64,000 nucleotides of DNA from Lentzea terrae (GTDB taxonomy: Bacteria > Actinomycetota > Actinomycetes > Mycobacteriales > Pseudonocardiaceae), in the NCBI RefSeq assembly GCF_003265345.1, contig NZ_QFWW01000006.1:428985-492984 (forward strand). Direction: 5' to 3'. Shown one piece after another: positions 1-9,513 of the stretch. How positions within the stretch are numbered: position 1 is the stretch's first letter; each line of letters starts with the position of its first letter. Under the pieces are notes generated by a model. That model ran no database searches. It had not been told where the DNA came from and saw nothing but the letters and a program-made list of their open reading frames with translations. The translations under genes were made by a program, and so were the position numbers.

Positions 1-890
1 TCGGCAGCCCGCCGGTCCTGATCAAGCGCGACGACGTCAACGGCCTCGGCGCGGGCGGCAACAAGCTGCGCAAGCTGGAGTTCCTGCTGGGGCAGGCGAT
101 CGAGGACGGCGCGGACACGATCATCACGTTCGGCGCGCTGCAGACCAACCACGGCCGGCAGACCGCCGCCGCGTGCGCGAAGCTCGGGCTCAGGTGCGAG
201 CTCGTGCTCACTGCCAAGGTGCCGATGACGGGTGACGCGTACGAGAAGTCCGGCAACGTCGTGCTGGACCACATGTTCGGTGCCAACGTGCACATTTGCG
301 CGGACGCGGACGAGACCGTGCAGGCTTATGAACGCGTGAACCACGACAAGGCCGTCACGCTGCCGGTCGGCGGTTCGAACGGACTGGGCGCGCTCGGCTA
401 CGTCGCGGCGGCGTTCGAGCTCATCGGCCAGCTCAACGAACGCGGCATCGACAACGCCACCATCGTCGTGCCGCAGGGCAGCGGCGCCACGGCGGCGGGA
501 ATCGCGCTCGGCACCGAACTGCTCGGCTGGCCGGGCACCGTCCACGCCGCGAGCGTCTCGCACGCCGAACAAGACGCCGAGCAGGAACTCCGGAACCTCG
601 CGAACGACGCCGCCGAACTCCTGCACAGCCCGAAACCGGAGCTCGCGCACGTCACCTGCACCGACGACACCATCGGTCCTGGTTACGGCGTGCCGACCCA
701 GGACATGTGGAACGCGCTGAAGCTGTTCGCGGAAACCGAGGGCGTCATCCTCGACCCGGTCTACACGGGCAAGGCGGCGGCAAAGTTCCAACACCTGGCT
801 CCGACCAGCGAAGTTCCGCTCGTGTTCCTCCACACGGGTGGTCTTCCTGGCTTTTACGGCTATGCGCCGGAAGCCGTCGCCCAGTTCTGA
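1..890 (+). CDS. D-cysteine desulfhydrase / ACC deaminase family PLP enzyme, 5' truncated by window
   Basis: The reading frame is open from base 3, so the start lies outside the window. It encodes the C-terminal ~295 residues of a fold-type II PLP enzyme. The motif GGNKLRKLE near the left edge holds the presumed PLP lysine, FGALQTNHGRQTAA follows, and the phosphate-binding stretch PQGSGATAAG lies near base 480. Members desulfurate D-cysteine to pyruvate, H2S and ammonia, or deaminate ACC; sequence alone does not decide which. The stop is TGA at 888-890, and the gene is separated from the next operon by a 179-nt region with two inverted repeats. Confidence 0.88.
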   Translation, partial: GSPPVLIKRDDVNGLGAGGNKLRKLEFLLGQAIEDGADTIITFGALQTNHGRQTAAACAKLGLRCELVLTAKVPMTGDAYEKSGNVVLDHMFGANVHICADADETVQAYERVNHDKAVTLPVGGSNGLGALGYVAAAFELIGQLNERGIDNATIVVPQGSGATAAGIALGTELLGWPGTVHAASVSHAEQDAEQELRNLANDAAELLHSPKPELAHVTCTDDTIGPGYGVPTQDMWNALKLFAETEGVILDPVYTGKAAAKFQHLAPTSEVPLVFLHTGGLPGFYGYAPEAVAQF

Positions 891-997
891 TAACGCACCA
901 CACCACAAAGGCGCCTGACAGAACTTCGGTCAGCTATTGGCCAGGTTTTGTCCATGATTTTCACCCATTAGTTTCGGCATAATCGCGCTCATATGAG

Positions 998-1009
998 GGG
1001 ACCGGTCCC
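998..1009. promoter_or_regulatory. 12-bp perfect palindrome upstream of the vWA operon
   Basis: GGGACCGGTCCC is a perfect palindrome 61 nt before the ATG at 1070. It is a candidate operator or part of a terminator for the upstream gene. No protein can be named for it. Confidence 0.4.
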
Positions 1010-1021
1010 GCCATTAGTGCG

Positions 1022-1038
1022 GTACCAATCCTTGGTAC
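1022..1038. promoter_or_regulatory. 7-bp perfect inverted repeat (3-nt spacer) upstream of the vWA operon
   Basis: GTACCAA-TCC-TTGGTAC lies 31 nt before the first gene of the operon, where a repressor could cover the promoter. Region 891-1069 holds no gene; apart from this and the palindrome at 998 I see no clear -10 box. Confidence 0.45.
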
Positions 1039-1069
1039 ATTCCACGAGCGTCAGTGGGTGAATTGACTC

Positions 1070-3262
1070 ATGCGTCTCTCCGTGCTCGCCTCGACAGCGG
1101 CCGCCCTGCTGCTGACCTCGCCAGGCACGGCCCTGCAGCAACCCGAGCCCGCCATCTCCCCCGCGAACATCGTGGTGCTGGTCGACGAGTCCAGCAGCAT
1201 CGGCGCCCAGGACATGGACCGGGAACGGGAAGCCGCCGCGCTCATCGCGCTCGGCGAGTTCGCGCCGTCCAGCACCATCGCCGTGGTCGGGTTCGGCAGC
1301 GACAACGGCGGCCAGTCGCCGGTCGACGTCGTGTGCCCGCCGAGCACCGTCGCGACCGCGCAGGACCGGCAGCGCCTCAGCGACTGCACGCGCAACCTGA
1401 AGAGCAGGACGCCAGGAGTGGGCGACGGCACCGACCACGCGGCCGCGTTGCAGCAGGCGCTGAGCTATCTGAAGGGCGACAAGAACGGCCCGAAGCTGAT
1501 CTTCCTGCTCACCGACGGGAAGCTCGACGTCACCGACAGCCCGCGGTACGGCCCGGACAACATCGGCGACCAGCGCAACCGCACCGCGCACGAGCTGATC
1601 GGCACGCTGCTGCAGGAGGTGAACCGGGAGAAGATCCAGGTCTGGCCGCTCGGGTTCGGCGGCGTCGACCAGGCCCAGCTCGCCAGGTTCGCGCAGGGTT
1701 CGTTCCAGGGCCAGTGCGGAGCGAAGGCACCGACTCCGGCCGCCACCGTCGTCAGCAGCAGCGCGGACGTCGCCCAGGCGCTCATCAAGGCCTTCCAGGC
1801 GGGCAGGTGCGTGGGCGCGAGCGACATCCAGCGCACGCCGGTCAGCAGCGGCGGCACCGCGGAGGCCAAGGTCAGGATCCCGCTGATCGCCACCGATGGC
1901 TCGATCCTGGTCACCAAGCACGACTCGCGCATCACGGTGTCCTATGTGGACCCGGACGGCAAGACCGTGCCGAAGTCGGGCACCCAGGGCGGTTCCACGT
2001 TCCAGGTCAGCGGCGAGAACGGCACGGTCGAGGGGCTCCGGATCGTGAACCCGTTGCCGGGCATGTGGACCGTGAAGATCACGTCCGCACCGGGCGTGCC
2101 CGCGCTCGACGTCAGCACCGTCGTGATGTACCAGGGCGCGATCCGGTCGAGCATGACCGTGAACCCGCCGGCGCCGCAGGCGGGCCAGGAGGTCACGGTC
2201 GCGCTGAGCCTGCAGACCAGGAGCCGGTCGATCACCGACCCGGCCGAGCTCGAGGACGTCTCCTTCACCGCCGACCTCGCCGGAACCGGCTTCACCACCC
2301 CGATTCCGCTCAACGACGAAGCGCAGAACGGTGACACCAGAGGCCAGGACGGCATCTACTCCGGCAAGATCGTCATCCCGGGCGAGGCGAAGGGCACCGT
2401 CAAGTTCAGCGGCACGATCGCGGGCATCGGCATCAGCAGCGACACCAGGACGGTCGACGCCGCACTCGTGACCGGTCCCCGCCCGATCGCCGCGGTCGCC
2501 TCGTTCGACAACACCGACTGGAACGTCGCACCAGGCGACACGGTCGGCGGCAAGGTCACCGTCACCAACAACTCCGGCCGGGCCCGCAAGGCGCGGATCA
2601 TCGTCGCCGACACCGCGCCCGGCACGGTGGCGAGCATCCCCGGCGAGCAGACCGTGCTCGACGTGCCGCCGTCGGGCACCAGCACGTTCGACTTCGACCT
2701 GGCCTTCGGCGACGACACCGTCAAGGGCGCCAACGCGTTGACGCTCAAGGTCGTCGACGACGAGCAGCCGGACGACGTGATCTACGAGTGGCGGATCACC
2801 GCGAACGTCGCGGAACCACCACCGCTCACCGAGATCGCGATCGCCCTCACCGTCGCGGCCGTCCTCACCGCCGCGCTGGTCCTGTTCATCCACCGGCGCC
2901 GGCAACGCGACGTCCGCGGGCTCGTGGTCTACCTGTACGACGGTTACCAGCCGCTCGGCGATCTGGCCGCACCAGAACAGCCGGCACCGGTCTTCCGCTT
3001 CTACCTCGACGAGGTCCACACCGGACTTGCCCAGCTCGCGCACTCGGCGGGTGGCGAGGACAGCTACGAGCTGACCCGAGTCGGCGGACAGCTGCGGTTG
3101 CGCACTCCGTACGGCGACACACAAGCGCTTCACCTCGGCGAGCGCATGACCATCAGCGCGAACCTCTCCATCGAGGTGCAGGACGAGCGCGCCTCCCACG
3201 ACCAGAACCAGGACCAGTTCTCGGCAGCGGAGCCGGAAGAACGACCGTCCACCCTGCTCTAG
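1070..3262 (+). CDS. Secreted/membrane-anchored vWA-domain protein, first gene of tubulin/GTPase/SLATT operon
   Basis: 730 residues. Residues 1-21 look like a signal peptide. A von Willebrand factor A domain follows directly with an intact MIDAS start (VLVDESSSIG, Asp39/Ser41/Ser43) and the later LLTDGK metal-site segment. Beta-rich extracellular domains fill the middle. A single membrane helix sits at about 587-607 (ALTVAAVLTAALVLFIHRRR), leaving a ~120-residue cytoplasmic tail. The topology suggests an outward-facing metal-dependent ligand-binding head linked to the cytoplasm. The next gene starts 28 nt downstream, so it is likely co-transcribed with the tubulin-like, pseudokinase and GTPase genes. 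The ligand is unknown. Confidence 0.85.
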   Translation: MRLSVLASTAAALLLTSPGTALQQPEPAISPANIVVLVDESSSIGAQDMDREREAAALIALGEFAPSSTIAVVGFGSDNGGQSPVDVVCPPSTVATAQDRQRLSDCTRNLKSRTPGVGDGTDHAAALQQALSYLKGDKNGPKLIFLLTDGKLDVTDSPRYGPDNIGDQRNRTAHELIGTLLQEVNREKIQVWPLGFGGVDQAQLARFAQGSFQGQCGAKAPTPAATVVSSSADVAQALIKAFQAGRCVGASDIQRTPVSSGGTAEAKVRIPLIATDGSILVTKHDSRITVSYVDPDGKTVPKSGTQGGSTFQVSGENGTVEGLRIVNPLPGMWTVKITSAPGVPALDVSTVVMYQGAIRSSMTVNPPAPQAGQEVTVALSLQTRSRSITDPAELEDVSFTADLAGTGFTTPIPLNDEAQNGDTRGQDGIYSGKIVIPGEAKGTVKFSGTIAGIGISSDTRTVDAALVTGPRPIAAVASFDNTDWNVAPGDTVGGKVTVTNNSGRARKARIIVADTAPGTVASIPGEQTVLDVPPSGTSTFDFDLAFGDDTVKGANALTLKVVDDEQPDDVIYEWRITANVAEPPPLTEIAIALTVAAVLTAALVLFIHRRRQRDVRGLVVYLYDGYQPLGDLAAPEQPAPVFRFYLDEVHTGLAQLAHSAGGEDSYELTRVGGQLRLRTPYGDTQALHLGERMTISANLSIEVQDERASHDQNQDQFSAAEPEERPSTLL

Positions 3263-3290
3263 CTCCAAGCTCCACCGGAAGGGTCACCAG

Positions 3291-6200
3291 ATGCAGATCT
3301 ACCAGCCCATGCTGTACGTCGGACTGGGTGGCACCGGCTGTCGCGTCGGGGCCGAGCTGGAGCGCAGGCTGCGGGAGGAGCTGTGCGGACCGGACGGCAC
3401 CGAGCTCCAGCACCGCATGCAGGGCAAGAACTTCCTGCCCTACCAGCTGCCGTCGTGTCTCCAGTTCGTCTACGCGGACCTCAGCGAGGACGAGTTCGGC
3501 GCGCTGGAACGCCGGGTCGTGCCGGACCCGGAGTACCTGCCGGCCGCGGAACGGACGATGCACCTCGTCCGCGAACTGGTGCCGCACCACGACACCTATC
3601 CCGAGGTCGCGCGCAGCCTGCGCCTGGCCGCCTCGCAGTACGTCGACCCGTGGCTGCCACCGCCCACCGGCGAACCGCGGATCGGCCCGCTCGCCCGCGG
3701 CGCGGGTCAGCTGCCGACCGTGGGCCGTGCGGCGTTGTTCGAGACGTTCCGCGGTGGCACGTCAGCCGCCCAAGCCCCGCTGCGCAAGGCGATCGGCGCG
3801 ATCAACAACTCGCTCGGCGAGCTGGCGCTGCTCGGCGGCGGCCACCGGGCGTTGTCGTGCGACGTCTTCGTGGCGTTCAGCGTCGCGGGCGGCACGGGAA
3901 GTGGCATCTTCTTCGACTTCCTGCACCTGATCGGCGACGTCTTCGCGCACCAGGACTACCGCGCGAGGATCTTCCCGCTCGTGCTGATGCCGTCCGCGTT
4001 CGACGAGGGACTGGGCGGGGGCCGGGCGGCGAGGCTGAACGCGGGCCGGTCGTTGCTCGACCTGTTCCGGTTGGTGGACGACCAGAACGCCCAGGTCGCC
4101 GGCACGGAACTGGACAGCTCCGGCATCAGCGGCTCGCTGTCCGTGCGCTACCCGGACCGCGAGGAGATCCGGCTGCGCGCCTCGACCGTGCAGACCGCGT
4201 TCCTCTTCGGCAAGGGCGCGGGCGTGCAACGCGAAGACCTGCACCGGTCGATCGTGTCGCTGGTGCTGTCGTTGATCGGCACGGATCTCGGCACCGACGG
4301 CGACGGCGGCACCCATGCGATCGCGCAGACCTACATGAGCTTCGCCGACTCGTTCATCAACAGCGCGGTCGAGCGCGAGGTGCCCGCGCCGACCGGCATC
4401 GGCAACCGCGGTGTGTCGACCAGCTCGGTCGCGTCGATGACGGTTCCGGTGGACGACATCGCGGAGATCATCAGCTCCCGCCTGCTCGCCGCCGCGGTCA
4501 CCGAGCTGGACCGGCCGGCCACCGGGCAGGCGGAGAACAACTCGCCGTTCATCGAGCGGTTCTTCACCGAGTCCAATGTGGACCCTTTGCGGCTGCGCGC
4601 ACCCGTGCCGATCAAGGAGGTGGCCGCGGTCAGCGGTGCCGAGGCGATCTCCAGGGCGCTCGCGACCCGTGCCCGCACGATGGAGTCCGGCCTGCGCACG
4701 CTGGACCAGCAGCTGGCCCGGCAGATCCCGGACATGGTGCAGACGTTCGACGCCGGTCGCGCGGTCAAGTCGTTGCTGGGCGAGATCGACCTGTTCCGGC
4801 TCCGGCGCGTGCTCAACGGCCACGACGGGCTCACCGACGAGCCGAGCGCGCTCGGGTTCGCCAAGATCCTCGAACTGCGCCGCGGCGAACCGGCGGCCCC
4901 GCCCGGCCTGACGCTGAACCCGCCGACCTCCGCCGGTATCAAGGGCAAGTTCCTGCGCAAGCTGCAGTTCTCCGACCCGGCCGTGCAGGCGGCGATCAAG
5001 CGGCAGAACGAGTGGTACGAGTGGCGGGCCAAGCGGGTCTGGCACGCCGCCTGGAACGACCAGGCGGTGCGCTGGGACCTCAAGCTCAAAGCCGTGCAGC
5101 AGCAGGTGCTTTCGCTCGTCACGGCGTTCGAGGAGCACGCACGGCAGAGCGAGCGCCGGTTCAGCGCGCGGGCCCGTGAGCTGTACCAGCAGCGCGTCGG
5201 CGTGACGTACCTGTTGCCGCGGCAGGGCGACCTCGAACCGTTCTACGACGCGGTGGTGCGCCGGTTCGTGGACTATTACGTGCACCAGGGCGGCACGCTG
5301 CACCCGACCGCGACGGCGGGCGACCTCGTCACCGAGATCCTCGGCGAGGAGGGCTGGCAGCACGCCTACGACATGGTGCTGGACGGCCGCGGCCCGGCGA
5401 TGGCGGTGGCGCACGTCAAGGACCAGGTGAAGCAGGCCGTGAAGCGGCTCTTCTCCTTCCGCGACGGGCAGCACCGGCCGTTGCTGCCGGCGTTGCAGGA
5501 GCTGCTGGCGGCCGCGGCGGGCAAGCCGGGCGCGCGCGTCGGCGACGACGAGCTGGCGCAGTTCCGGGAGAAGCTCGCCGGGCTGGTGCCCGGCGGGTTC
5601 GCGCCGAGCGGCACCGGCAAGCTGCGGATCCTGTTCAGCTATCCGGCCGCGGCCAAGGACCTCGAGCTGGAGAAGTTCCTGCGAGGCGAGGTCTCGCTGC
5701 CGCGCCAGGACGCGGTGGTCGAGTTCCGCCCGATCGCCGCCGAGTCGATCACGGTGGTGCTGTTCCGCAGCTCGATGGGCCTGACCGAGGTGCCGGAGGT
5801 CCGCGAGGTGCTCAAGCACTGGTCGGACGCGCTCAAGAACGAGGAGCAGCAGGACTTCCTGAAGTGGCGGCAGCGGCTGGGCTACGACTTCGGTTACCTG
5901 GCCACGATTCCCGAGCACCGCGAACGGATCCTGCACCACCTGCTGTGCGCGGCGTGGAACGACCAGATCACCGTGACGGGCGCGGAGGACTCGCCGTCCG
6001 CGATCACCGTGAAGCTCGGCGACGGCGCGCAGGCCAGCATGCGGCTGCCGCTCGAACCGTTCGGCCGCATGTCGAGCTGGGCCAGCCTGCTGTCCGCGTA
6101 CGAGGCGTGGGTGCTCACCGACGACGAGCAGATCCGCCGCGACTTCTGCGCCAAGCTGATCTCCACGACTCCGCGCGGGGTCGACCGGCGGCCGGACAAG

Positions 6201-6446
6201 CCGGCGCAGCTCTTCGACCAGATCGTCGGCATGGCCTCGGCCGAACTGGCCCGCATCGACACCGAACTGGGTCAGCGCACCGGCGAGAGCGGCACGCGCA
6301 GGTTGCTGGCGTTGCGGGAGTTCTGGGAGGAGACGCTGCCCGGCGCGCTGCGGCTGCCGTTCCGCGGCGTCACGAACCCGTTGCAGGACAACCTGGACGA
6401 CCTGCGCGAGTGGGTCGCGCGTGATCCCGAATGGTTGCGCCCGTGA
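3291..6446 (+). CDS. Large tubulin/FtsZ-superfamily protein (Tubulin_2-like)
   Basis: 1051 residues with an N-terminal nucleotide-binding motif (LYVGLGGTGCRVGAELERRL, residues ~8-27) and the tubulin signature loop GGTGSG near residue 200. These are hallmarks of the bacterial tubulin-like family found next to vWA proteins. The rest is mainly helical with no membrane segment, so it is presumably a cytoplasmic GTP-binding scaffold or filament former. ATG follows an AAGGGTCACC context. The 3' end overlaps the next gene by 16 nt, implying translational coupling. Family membership comes from motifs; polymerisation is inference. Confidence 0.82.
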   Translation: MQIYQPMLYVGLGGTGCRVGAELERRLREELCGPDGTELQHRMQGKNFLPYQLPSCLQFVYADLSEDEFGALERRVVPDPEYLPAAERTMHLVRELVPHHDTYPEVARSLRLAASQYVDPWLPPPTGEPRIGPLARGAGQLPTVGRAALFETFRGGTSAAQAPLRKAIGAINNSLGELALLGGGHRALSCDVFVAFSVAGGTGSGIFFDFLHLIGDVFAHQDYRARIFPLVLMPSAFDEGLGGGRAARLNAGRSLLDLFRLVDDQNAQVAGTELDSSGISGSLSVRYPDREEIRLRASTVQTAFLFGKGAGVQREDLHRSIVSLVLSLIGTDLGTDGDGGTHAIAQTYMSFADSFINSAVEREVPAPTGIGNRGVSTSSVASMTVPVDDIAEIISSRLLAAAVTELDRPATGQAENNSPFIERFFTESNVDPLRLRAPVPIKEVAAVSGAEAISRALATRARTMESGLRTLDQQLARQIPDMVQTFDAGRAVKSLLGEIDLFRLRRVLNGHDGLTDEPSALGFAKILELRRGEPAAPPGLTLNPPTSAGIKGKFLRKLQFSDPAVQAAIKRQNEWYEWRAKRVWHAAWNDQAVRWDLKLKAVQQQVLSLVTAFEEHARQSERRFSARARELYQQRVGVTYLLPRQGDLEPFYDAVVRRFVDYYVHQGGTLHPTATAGDLVTEILGEEGWQHAYDMVLDGRGPAMAVAHVKDQVKQAVKRLFSFRDGQHRPLLPALQELLAAAAGKPGARVGDDELAQFREKLAGLVPGGFAPSGTGKLRILFSYPAAAKDLELEKFLRGEVSLPRQDAVVEFRPIAAESITVVLFRSSMGLTEVPEVREVLKHWSDALKNEEQQDFLKWRQRLGYDFGYLATIPEHRERILHHLLCAAWNDQITVTGAEDSPSAITVKLGDGAQASMRLPLEPFGRMSSWASLLSAYEAWVLTDDEQIRRDFCAKLISTTPRGVDRRPDKPAQLFDQIVGMASAELARIDTELGQRTGESGTRRLLALREFWEETLPGALRLPFRGVTNPLQDNLDDLREWVARDPEWLRP

Positions 6447-8575
6447 ACCCCGAGCCCGTGATGACGCTGGACCTCCGCACCCCGGAAGGTCAGGCGGACA
6501 CGCTGGAACTGCCGTCGAGCCGGGTGCTGGTGGTCGACACGACCGACGCGTTGAGCGAGCACCACCACCACTTCGAACGGCTCGCGCGACTGCCGCAGGT
6601 CACCGGCGTCGTGCTGGTGGCGATCGGCGGCATCGGCGCCGATCCCGTGCTGCGCACCCCGTCGGCGCTGGCCGGTGTCGGCGTGACGCTGTGGGTCGGC
6701 GACGGTCTCGGTGTGCCGTGGGAAGGCGGTTCGCAACGGCCGGGCGCCGGCCGCGGTGAGGCCACTGTGGACGACCTGCTCGCGGCGCTGCGGCTGCCCA
6801 ACGTGTTCGACCGGGTGTTCGCGGACGTCGGCGTGCTGCCGCACCAGGCCGCGAGCCCCGGTCTGGCCGTGGACTACGCGGTCGTCGAGCCGGGCATGAT
6901 GCGGTCGTTGAAGCTGCAGGCGTTGCAGCAGCTCGTCGCCACCGGAGTCGCGGCACGGCTGCACGACCGCGAGTCGACCGAGCTGTCCTCGGTGATGCGC
7001 TCGGCGGTCGAGGGCGACGCAACGTCCGTGCGCCAGGGATCACCGTTGTACGAGGCGATGTCGAAGGCGCAGCGCGAACTCCAGTCCGCCGCCCGGTCGA
7101 TCGACCGGTGGCGGACGTGGCGCGGGCTCTTCGGTCTGAGGGCGGCCCATCGGGTCGTGCTCGACCGGCTGTCCGCAGCGGGCAACGCGTTGCTGCAGCA
7201 CCACAAGGTGGCGCGCAAGGCGTTGAGGGACGTGGATTCGAGCCTTGCCGAGGGCTATCCGCCGCCGGGCGAGCTCGTCGAGCAGGGCCTGCCCTCCCCC
7301 GCGCCGGTCAACTCCGAGGAAATGGCGGTGGCGCTGCACAAGGCGGTGACGGCCGAGCTGATCGGCGGCCGCACGCTGCCGGGCATCGCCGAGCAGGCCC
7401 GCCGGCTGGGCAACCAGCTCGGTGCCGCACGCAGCCTCGCGGTGTCCGAACAGGACTCGGCCGCCGACCTGGAGAAGTGGGCCCGCGGGCTGATCTCGCC
7501 GCCACCGGTGCAGGTCTGGACGGGCGCCGTCGGCGGTCTACTGGTGGTGGCCGGGCTGACGACCATGCTCAGCACCCTGCTGACCGGTCTGGGCGCGTGG
7601 CCGTTGCTGCTGATGCTGCCGTTGTGGCTCGGCCTGATCACGTTGCTGTCGGCCAACTCCCGGATCGACTTCGACCTCGCTTACCTCTACGCGACCACGC
7701 TCTTCGTCGTGAGCACGTGCGGCGCGATCGGGCTGGGCGGTGCGCTCGACTGGTCACCGGGCCCGCTCGTCGCGACGGGCATCCTGCTGGGCCTGGTCGT
7801 GATCTTGTTGCTCTCGACCTACCTGGCCTGGCGCAGGATCGTCGCCCGGTGGCGGGACGCGGTGCCGTTGCGCCAGGCCTTCGCGGCCGACCGGCGGCTG
7901 TCCGACCAGGTGTCGCGGACGATCGCGCAACGCTGGTCGCCCGCCGACCGCAGCCGCCGGCTCGCGGACTCGCTGCTGGTGATCGCCGGCGGGGTCGACG
8001 CCGTGGTCGAGGTCTTCCAGGACGTCATCAGGGAGGCCAAGGACCTCGACGGCGAGCACACGTTCGGCGACTCCTCCGCAGGGCTGGCCGAGGTCCTGCA
8101 CCACGACCTGGTGGCGGTCACGCTGGAGGTGCTGCAGCCGTCGTTCGAGGCGATCGCGTCGCGGCTGCCGATGTCCGGTGACTCGAAGCGATCCGTGGTG
8201 CGGGCCCGGAAGCTCATCGACGCGTACGACAAGCACCTCGAACGCGCCGGTCTGCGCGAGCTGCCGTCGTTCGTCGCCGACGACGGGCCACGACGCAGGC
8301 TCGCCGCGCAGTTGTGGCAGAGCTCGGCGTCGTCCCGGCACATCCTGCAGCTCACCGAACGCAGCCGGATGACGCAGCTGTGCGCGGCGGAGGACGTCCG
8401 TCTGCTGCAGGCCGACGGGGCGAAGGTGGTGCACTTCGCGTCGGCGGACATGGACCTGCCGCCGATCGACGGCGGTTCCGACGAGGTCATCCGCACCAAG
8501 GGCGACGCGGTGGGCGCGCTGCGGCTCACCCCGATCCTCGCCAGGTACGTGTCGCGTGAGGTGCAGACGCAATGA
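6431..8575 (+). CDS. Four-helix membrane protein of the vWA/tubulin operon, unknown family
   Basis: 714 residues. The soluble N-terminal part (~1-350) begins with an alpha/beta-looking stretch, then helical segments. Four hydrophobic helices cluster at about 360-460. A ~250-residue cytoplasmic-looking helical C-terminus follows. I recognise no named family. ATG 6431 overlaps the tubulin gene by 16 nt; an alternative ATG lies at 6461. The stop overlaps the next start (ATGA at 8572), so the gene belongs to the operon. A plausible role is the membrane anchor or channel to which the tubulin-like protein and GTPase couple, but nothing in the sequence proves that. Confidence 0.75.
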   Translation: MVAPVNPEPVMTLDLRTPEGQADTLELPSSRVLVVDTTDALSEHHHHFERLARLPQVTGVVLVAIGGIGADPVLRTPSALAGVGVTLWVGDGLGVPWEGGSQRPGAGRGEATVDDLLAALRLPNVFDRVFADVGVLPHQAASPGLAVDYAVVEPGMMRSLKLQALQQLVATGVAARLHDRESTELSSVMRSAVEGDATSVRQGSPLYEAMSKAQRELQSAARSIDRWRTWRGLFGLRAAHRVVLDRLSAAGNALLQHHKVARKALRDVDSSLAEGYPPPGELVEQGLPSPAPVNSEEMAVALHKAVTAELIGGRTLPGIAEQARRLGNQLGAARSLAVSEQDSAADLEKWARGLISPPPVQVWTGAVGGLLVVAGLTTMLSTLLTGLGAWPLLLMLPLWLGLITLLSANSRIDFDLAYLYATTLFVVSTCGAIGLGGALDWSPGPLVATGILLGLVVILLLSTYLAWRRIVARWRDAVPLRQAFAADRRLSDQVSRTIAQRWSPADRSRRLADSLLVIAGGVDAVVEVFQDVIREAKDLDGEHTFGDSSAGLAEVLHHDLVAVTLEVLQPSFEAIASRLPMSGDSKRSVVRARKLIDAYDKHLERAGLRELPSFVADDGPRRRLAAQLWQSSASSRHILQLTERSRMTQLCAAEDVRLLQADGAKVVHFASADMDLPPIDGGSDEVIRTKGDAVGALRLTPILARYVSREVQTQ

Positions 8576-9513
8576 ACTTCGAGAAGCTCGCCGGCCGGGA
8601 TCCGGCCGGCCGCGAGGCGACCTGGCTGGTCCAGGCCCTCGACGCGGACCGCGTGAAGACCGACGACGGCACCACGCTCGTGCTCAGGACGTTGCCGGCC
8701 GAGGCGAACCCGGTCGAACTCGCTCACGCCGAAGTGCTGCTGGACAACGAGATCCGCGCGTTGACCCGGCTGCACACCAGATACCTGCGGCCGTTGCCGG
8801 AACTGCCGCAGATCGTCGGCTACGACTTCGACTCCGCAGAACCGTTCCTGCTGCTGGAACCGCCGATCGGCAAGTGCGTCGACGGCGGGCTGCGGACGTT
8901 GCTGATCGACGAGCGCCGCCGGTTCATGATCGGGCTCTTCCGCGCACTGGCCCAGCTCGACGCCGTCGACCTGGTGCACGGCTCGGTCGGGCTCTCCTCG
9001 TTGTGCTGGGACGGCGCGACGACGCAGCTGGTGGATCTGCAGCACGCGGTGGGCACCGGCGAGGCGCCACGCCTGTCCCGCACCGGTTCCGTGGCGCATC
9101 CCGGTCACGACGTGCGCGCGGCGGGCCGGGTCGTCTACGAACTGTTCACCGGCAAGCACGTGGCGCTCGGTGACACGCCGGACCTGGCGTCGCAGCCCGA
9201 GGTGCTGGCGTCGTTGCTGCGCGGTGTCTTCGAGCCGGATCCGCAGCACCGGCCGACCGCCTTGGAGATGCTGGAACGGCTGAACGACCGGGATCCGTTG
9301 CCGCGACCGGTCGACGTGACGTCCGCGATGCAGCCGGGCTACGACCGGTTCGACGAGCTGCGTCCGCCGAAGCTTGCGGCACGGCCGGTCCTGCAACCGA
9401 CTGTGCCGCGACCTGCTTCTGCGCCGAAGCCTCAGCAGATTCCGTTGGCACCACTGGCGATCGTCGTGTTCTTGGTCGTCGCGGCGATCGCGATCCTCGT
9501 GGCGGTGATCTGA
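8572..9513 (+). CDS. Tail-anchored protein pseudokinase
   Basis: 313 residues with a eukaryotic-like kinase fold and a C-terminal membrane helix (~290-312, PLAPLAIVVFLVVAAIAILV) ending four residues before the stop, i.e. a tail anchor. A helix-C Glu context (NEIRALTRL) and the C-lobe tail are visible. The catalytic loop reads HGSVGLSSL instead of HRDLKPxN, so the catalytic base Asp and metal Asn are both Ser. The VAIK lysine position appears as Arg (LVLRTLP). The DFG position reads DLQ. It is therefore very probably inactive and acts as a binding or regulatory module. Overlaps: ATGA with the previous gene, TGATG with the next. Confidence 0.8.
   Translation: MNFEKLAGRDPAGREATWLVQALDADRVKTDDGTTLVLRTLPAEANPVELAHAEVLLDNEIRALTRLHTRYLRPLPELPQIVGYDFDSAEPFLLLEPPIGKCVDGGLRTLLIDERRRFMIGLFRALAQLDAVDLVHGSVGLSSLCWDGATTQLVDLQHAVGTGEAPRLSRTGSVAHPGHDVRAAGRVVYELFTGKHVALGDTPDLASQPEVLASLLRGVFEPDPQHRPTALEMLERLNDRDPLPRPVDVTSAMQPGYDRFDELRPPKLAARPVLQPTVPRPASAPKPQQIPLAPLAIVVFLVVAAIAILVAVI

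Noticed and set aside
989..3268. 759-residue minus-strand open frame opposite the vWA gene
   Set aside because: Low-complexity Arg/Val/Asp-rich shadow of the GC-rich plus-strand gene; no start signal or family.
3762..5939. 725-residue minus-strand open frame inside the tubulin-like gene
   Set aside because: Shadow frame; the plus strand has clear tubulin motifs and coupled neighbours.
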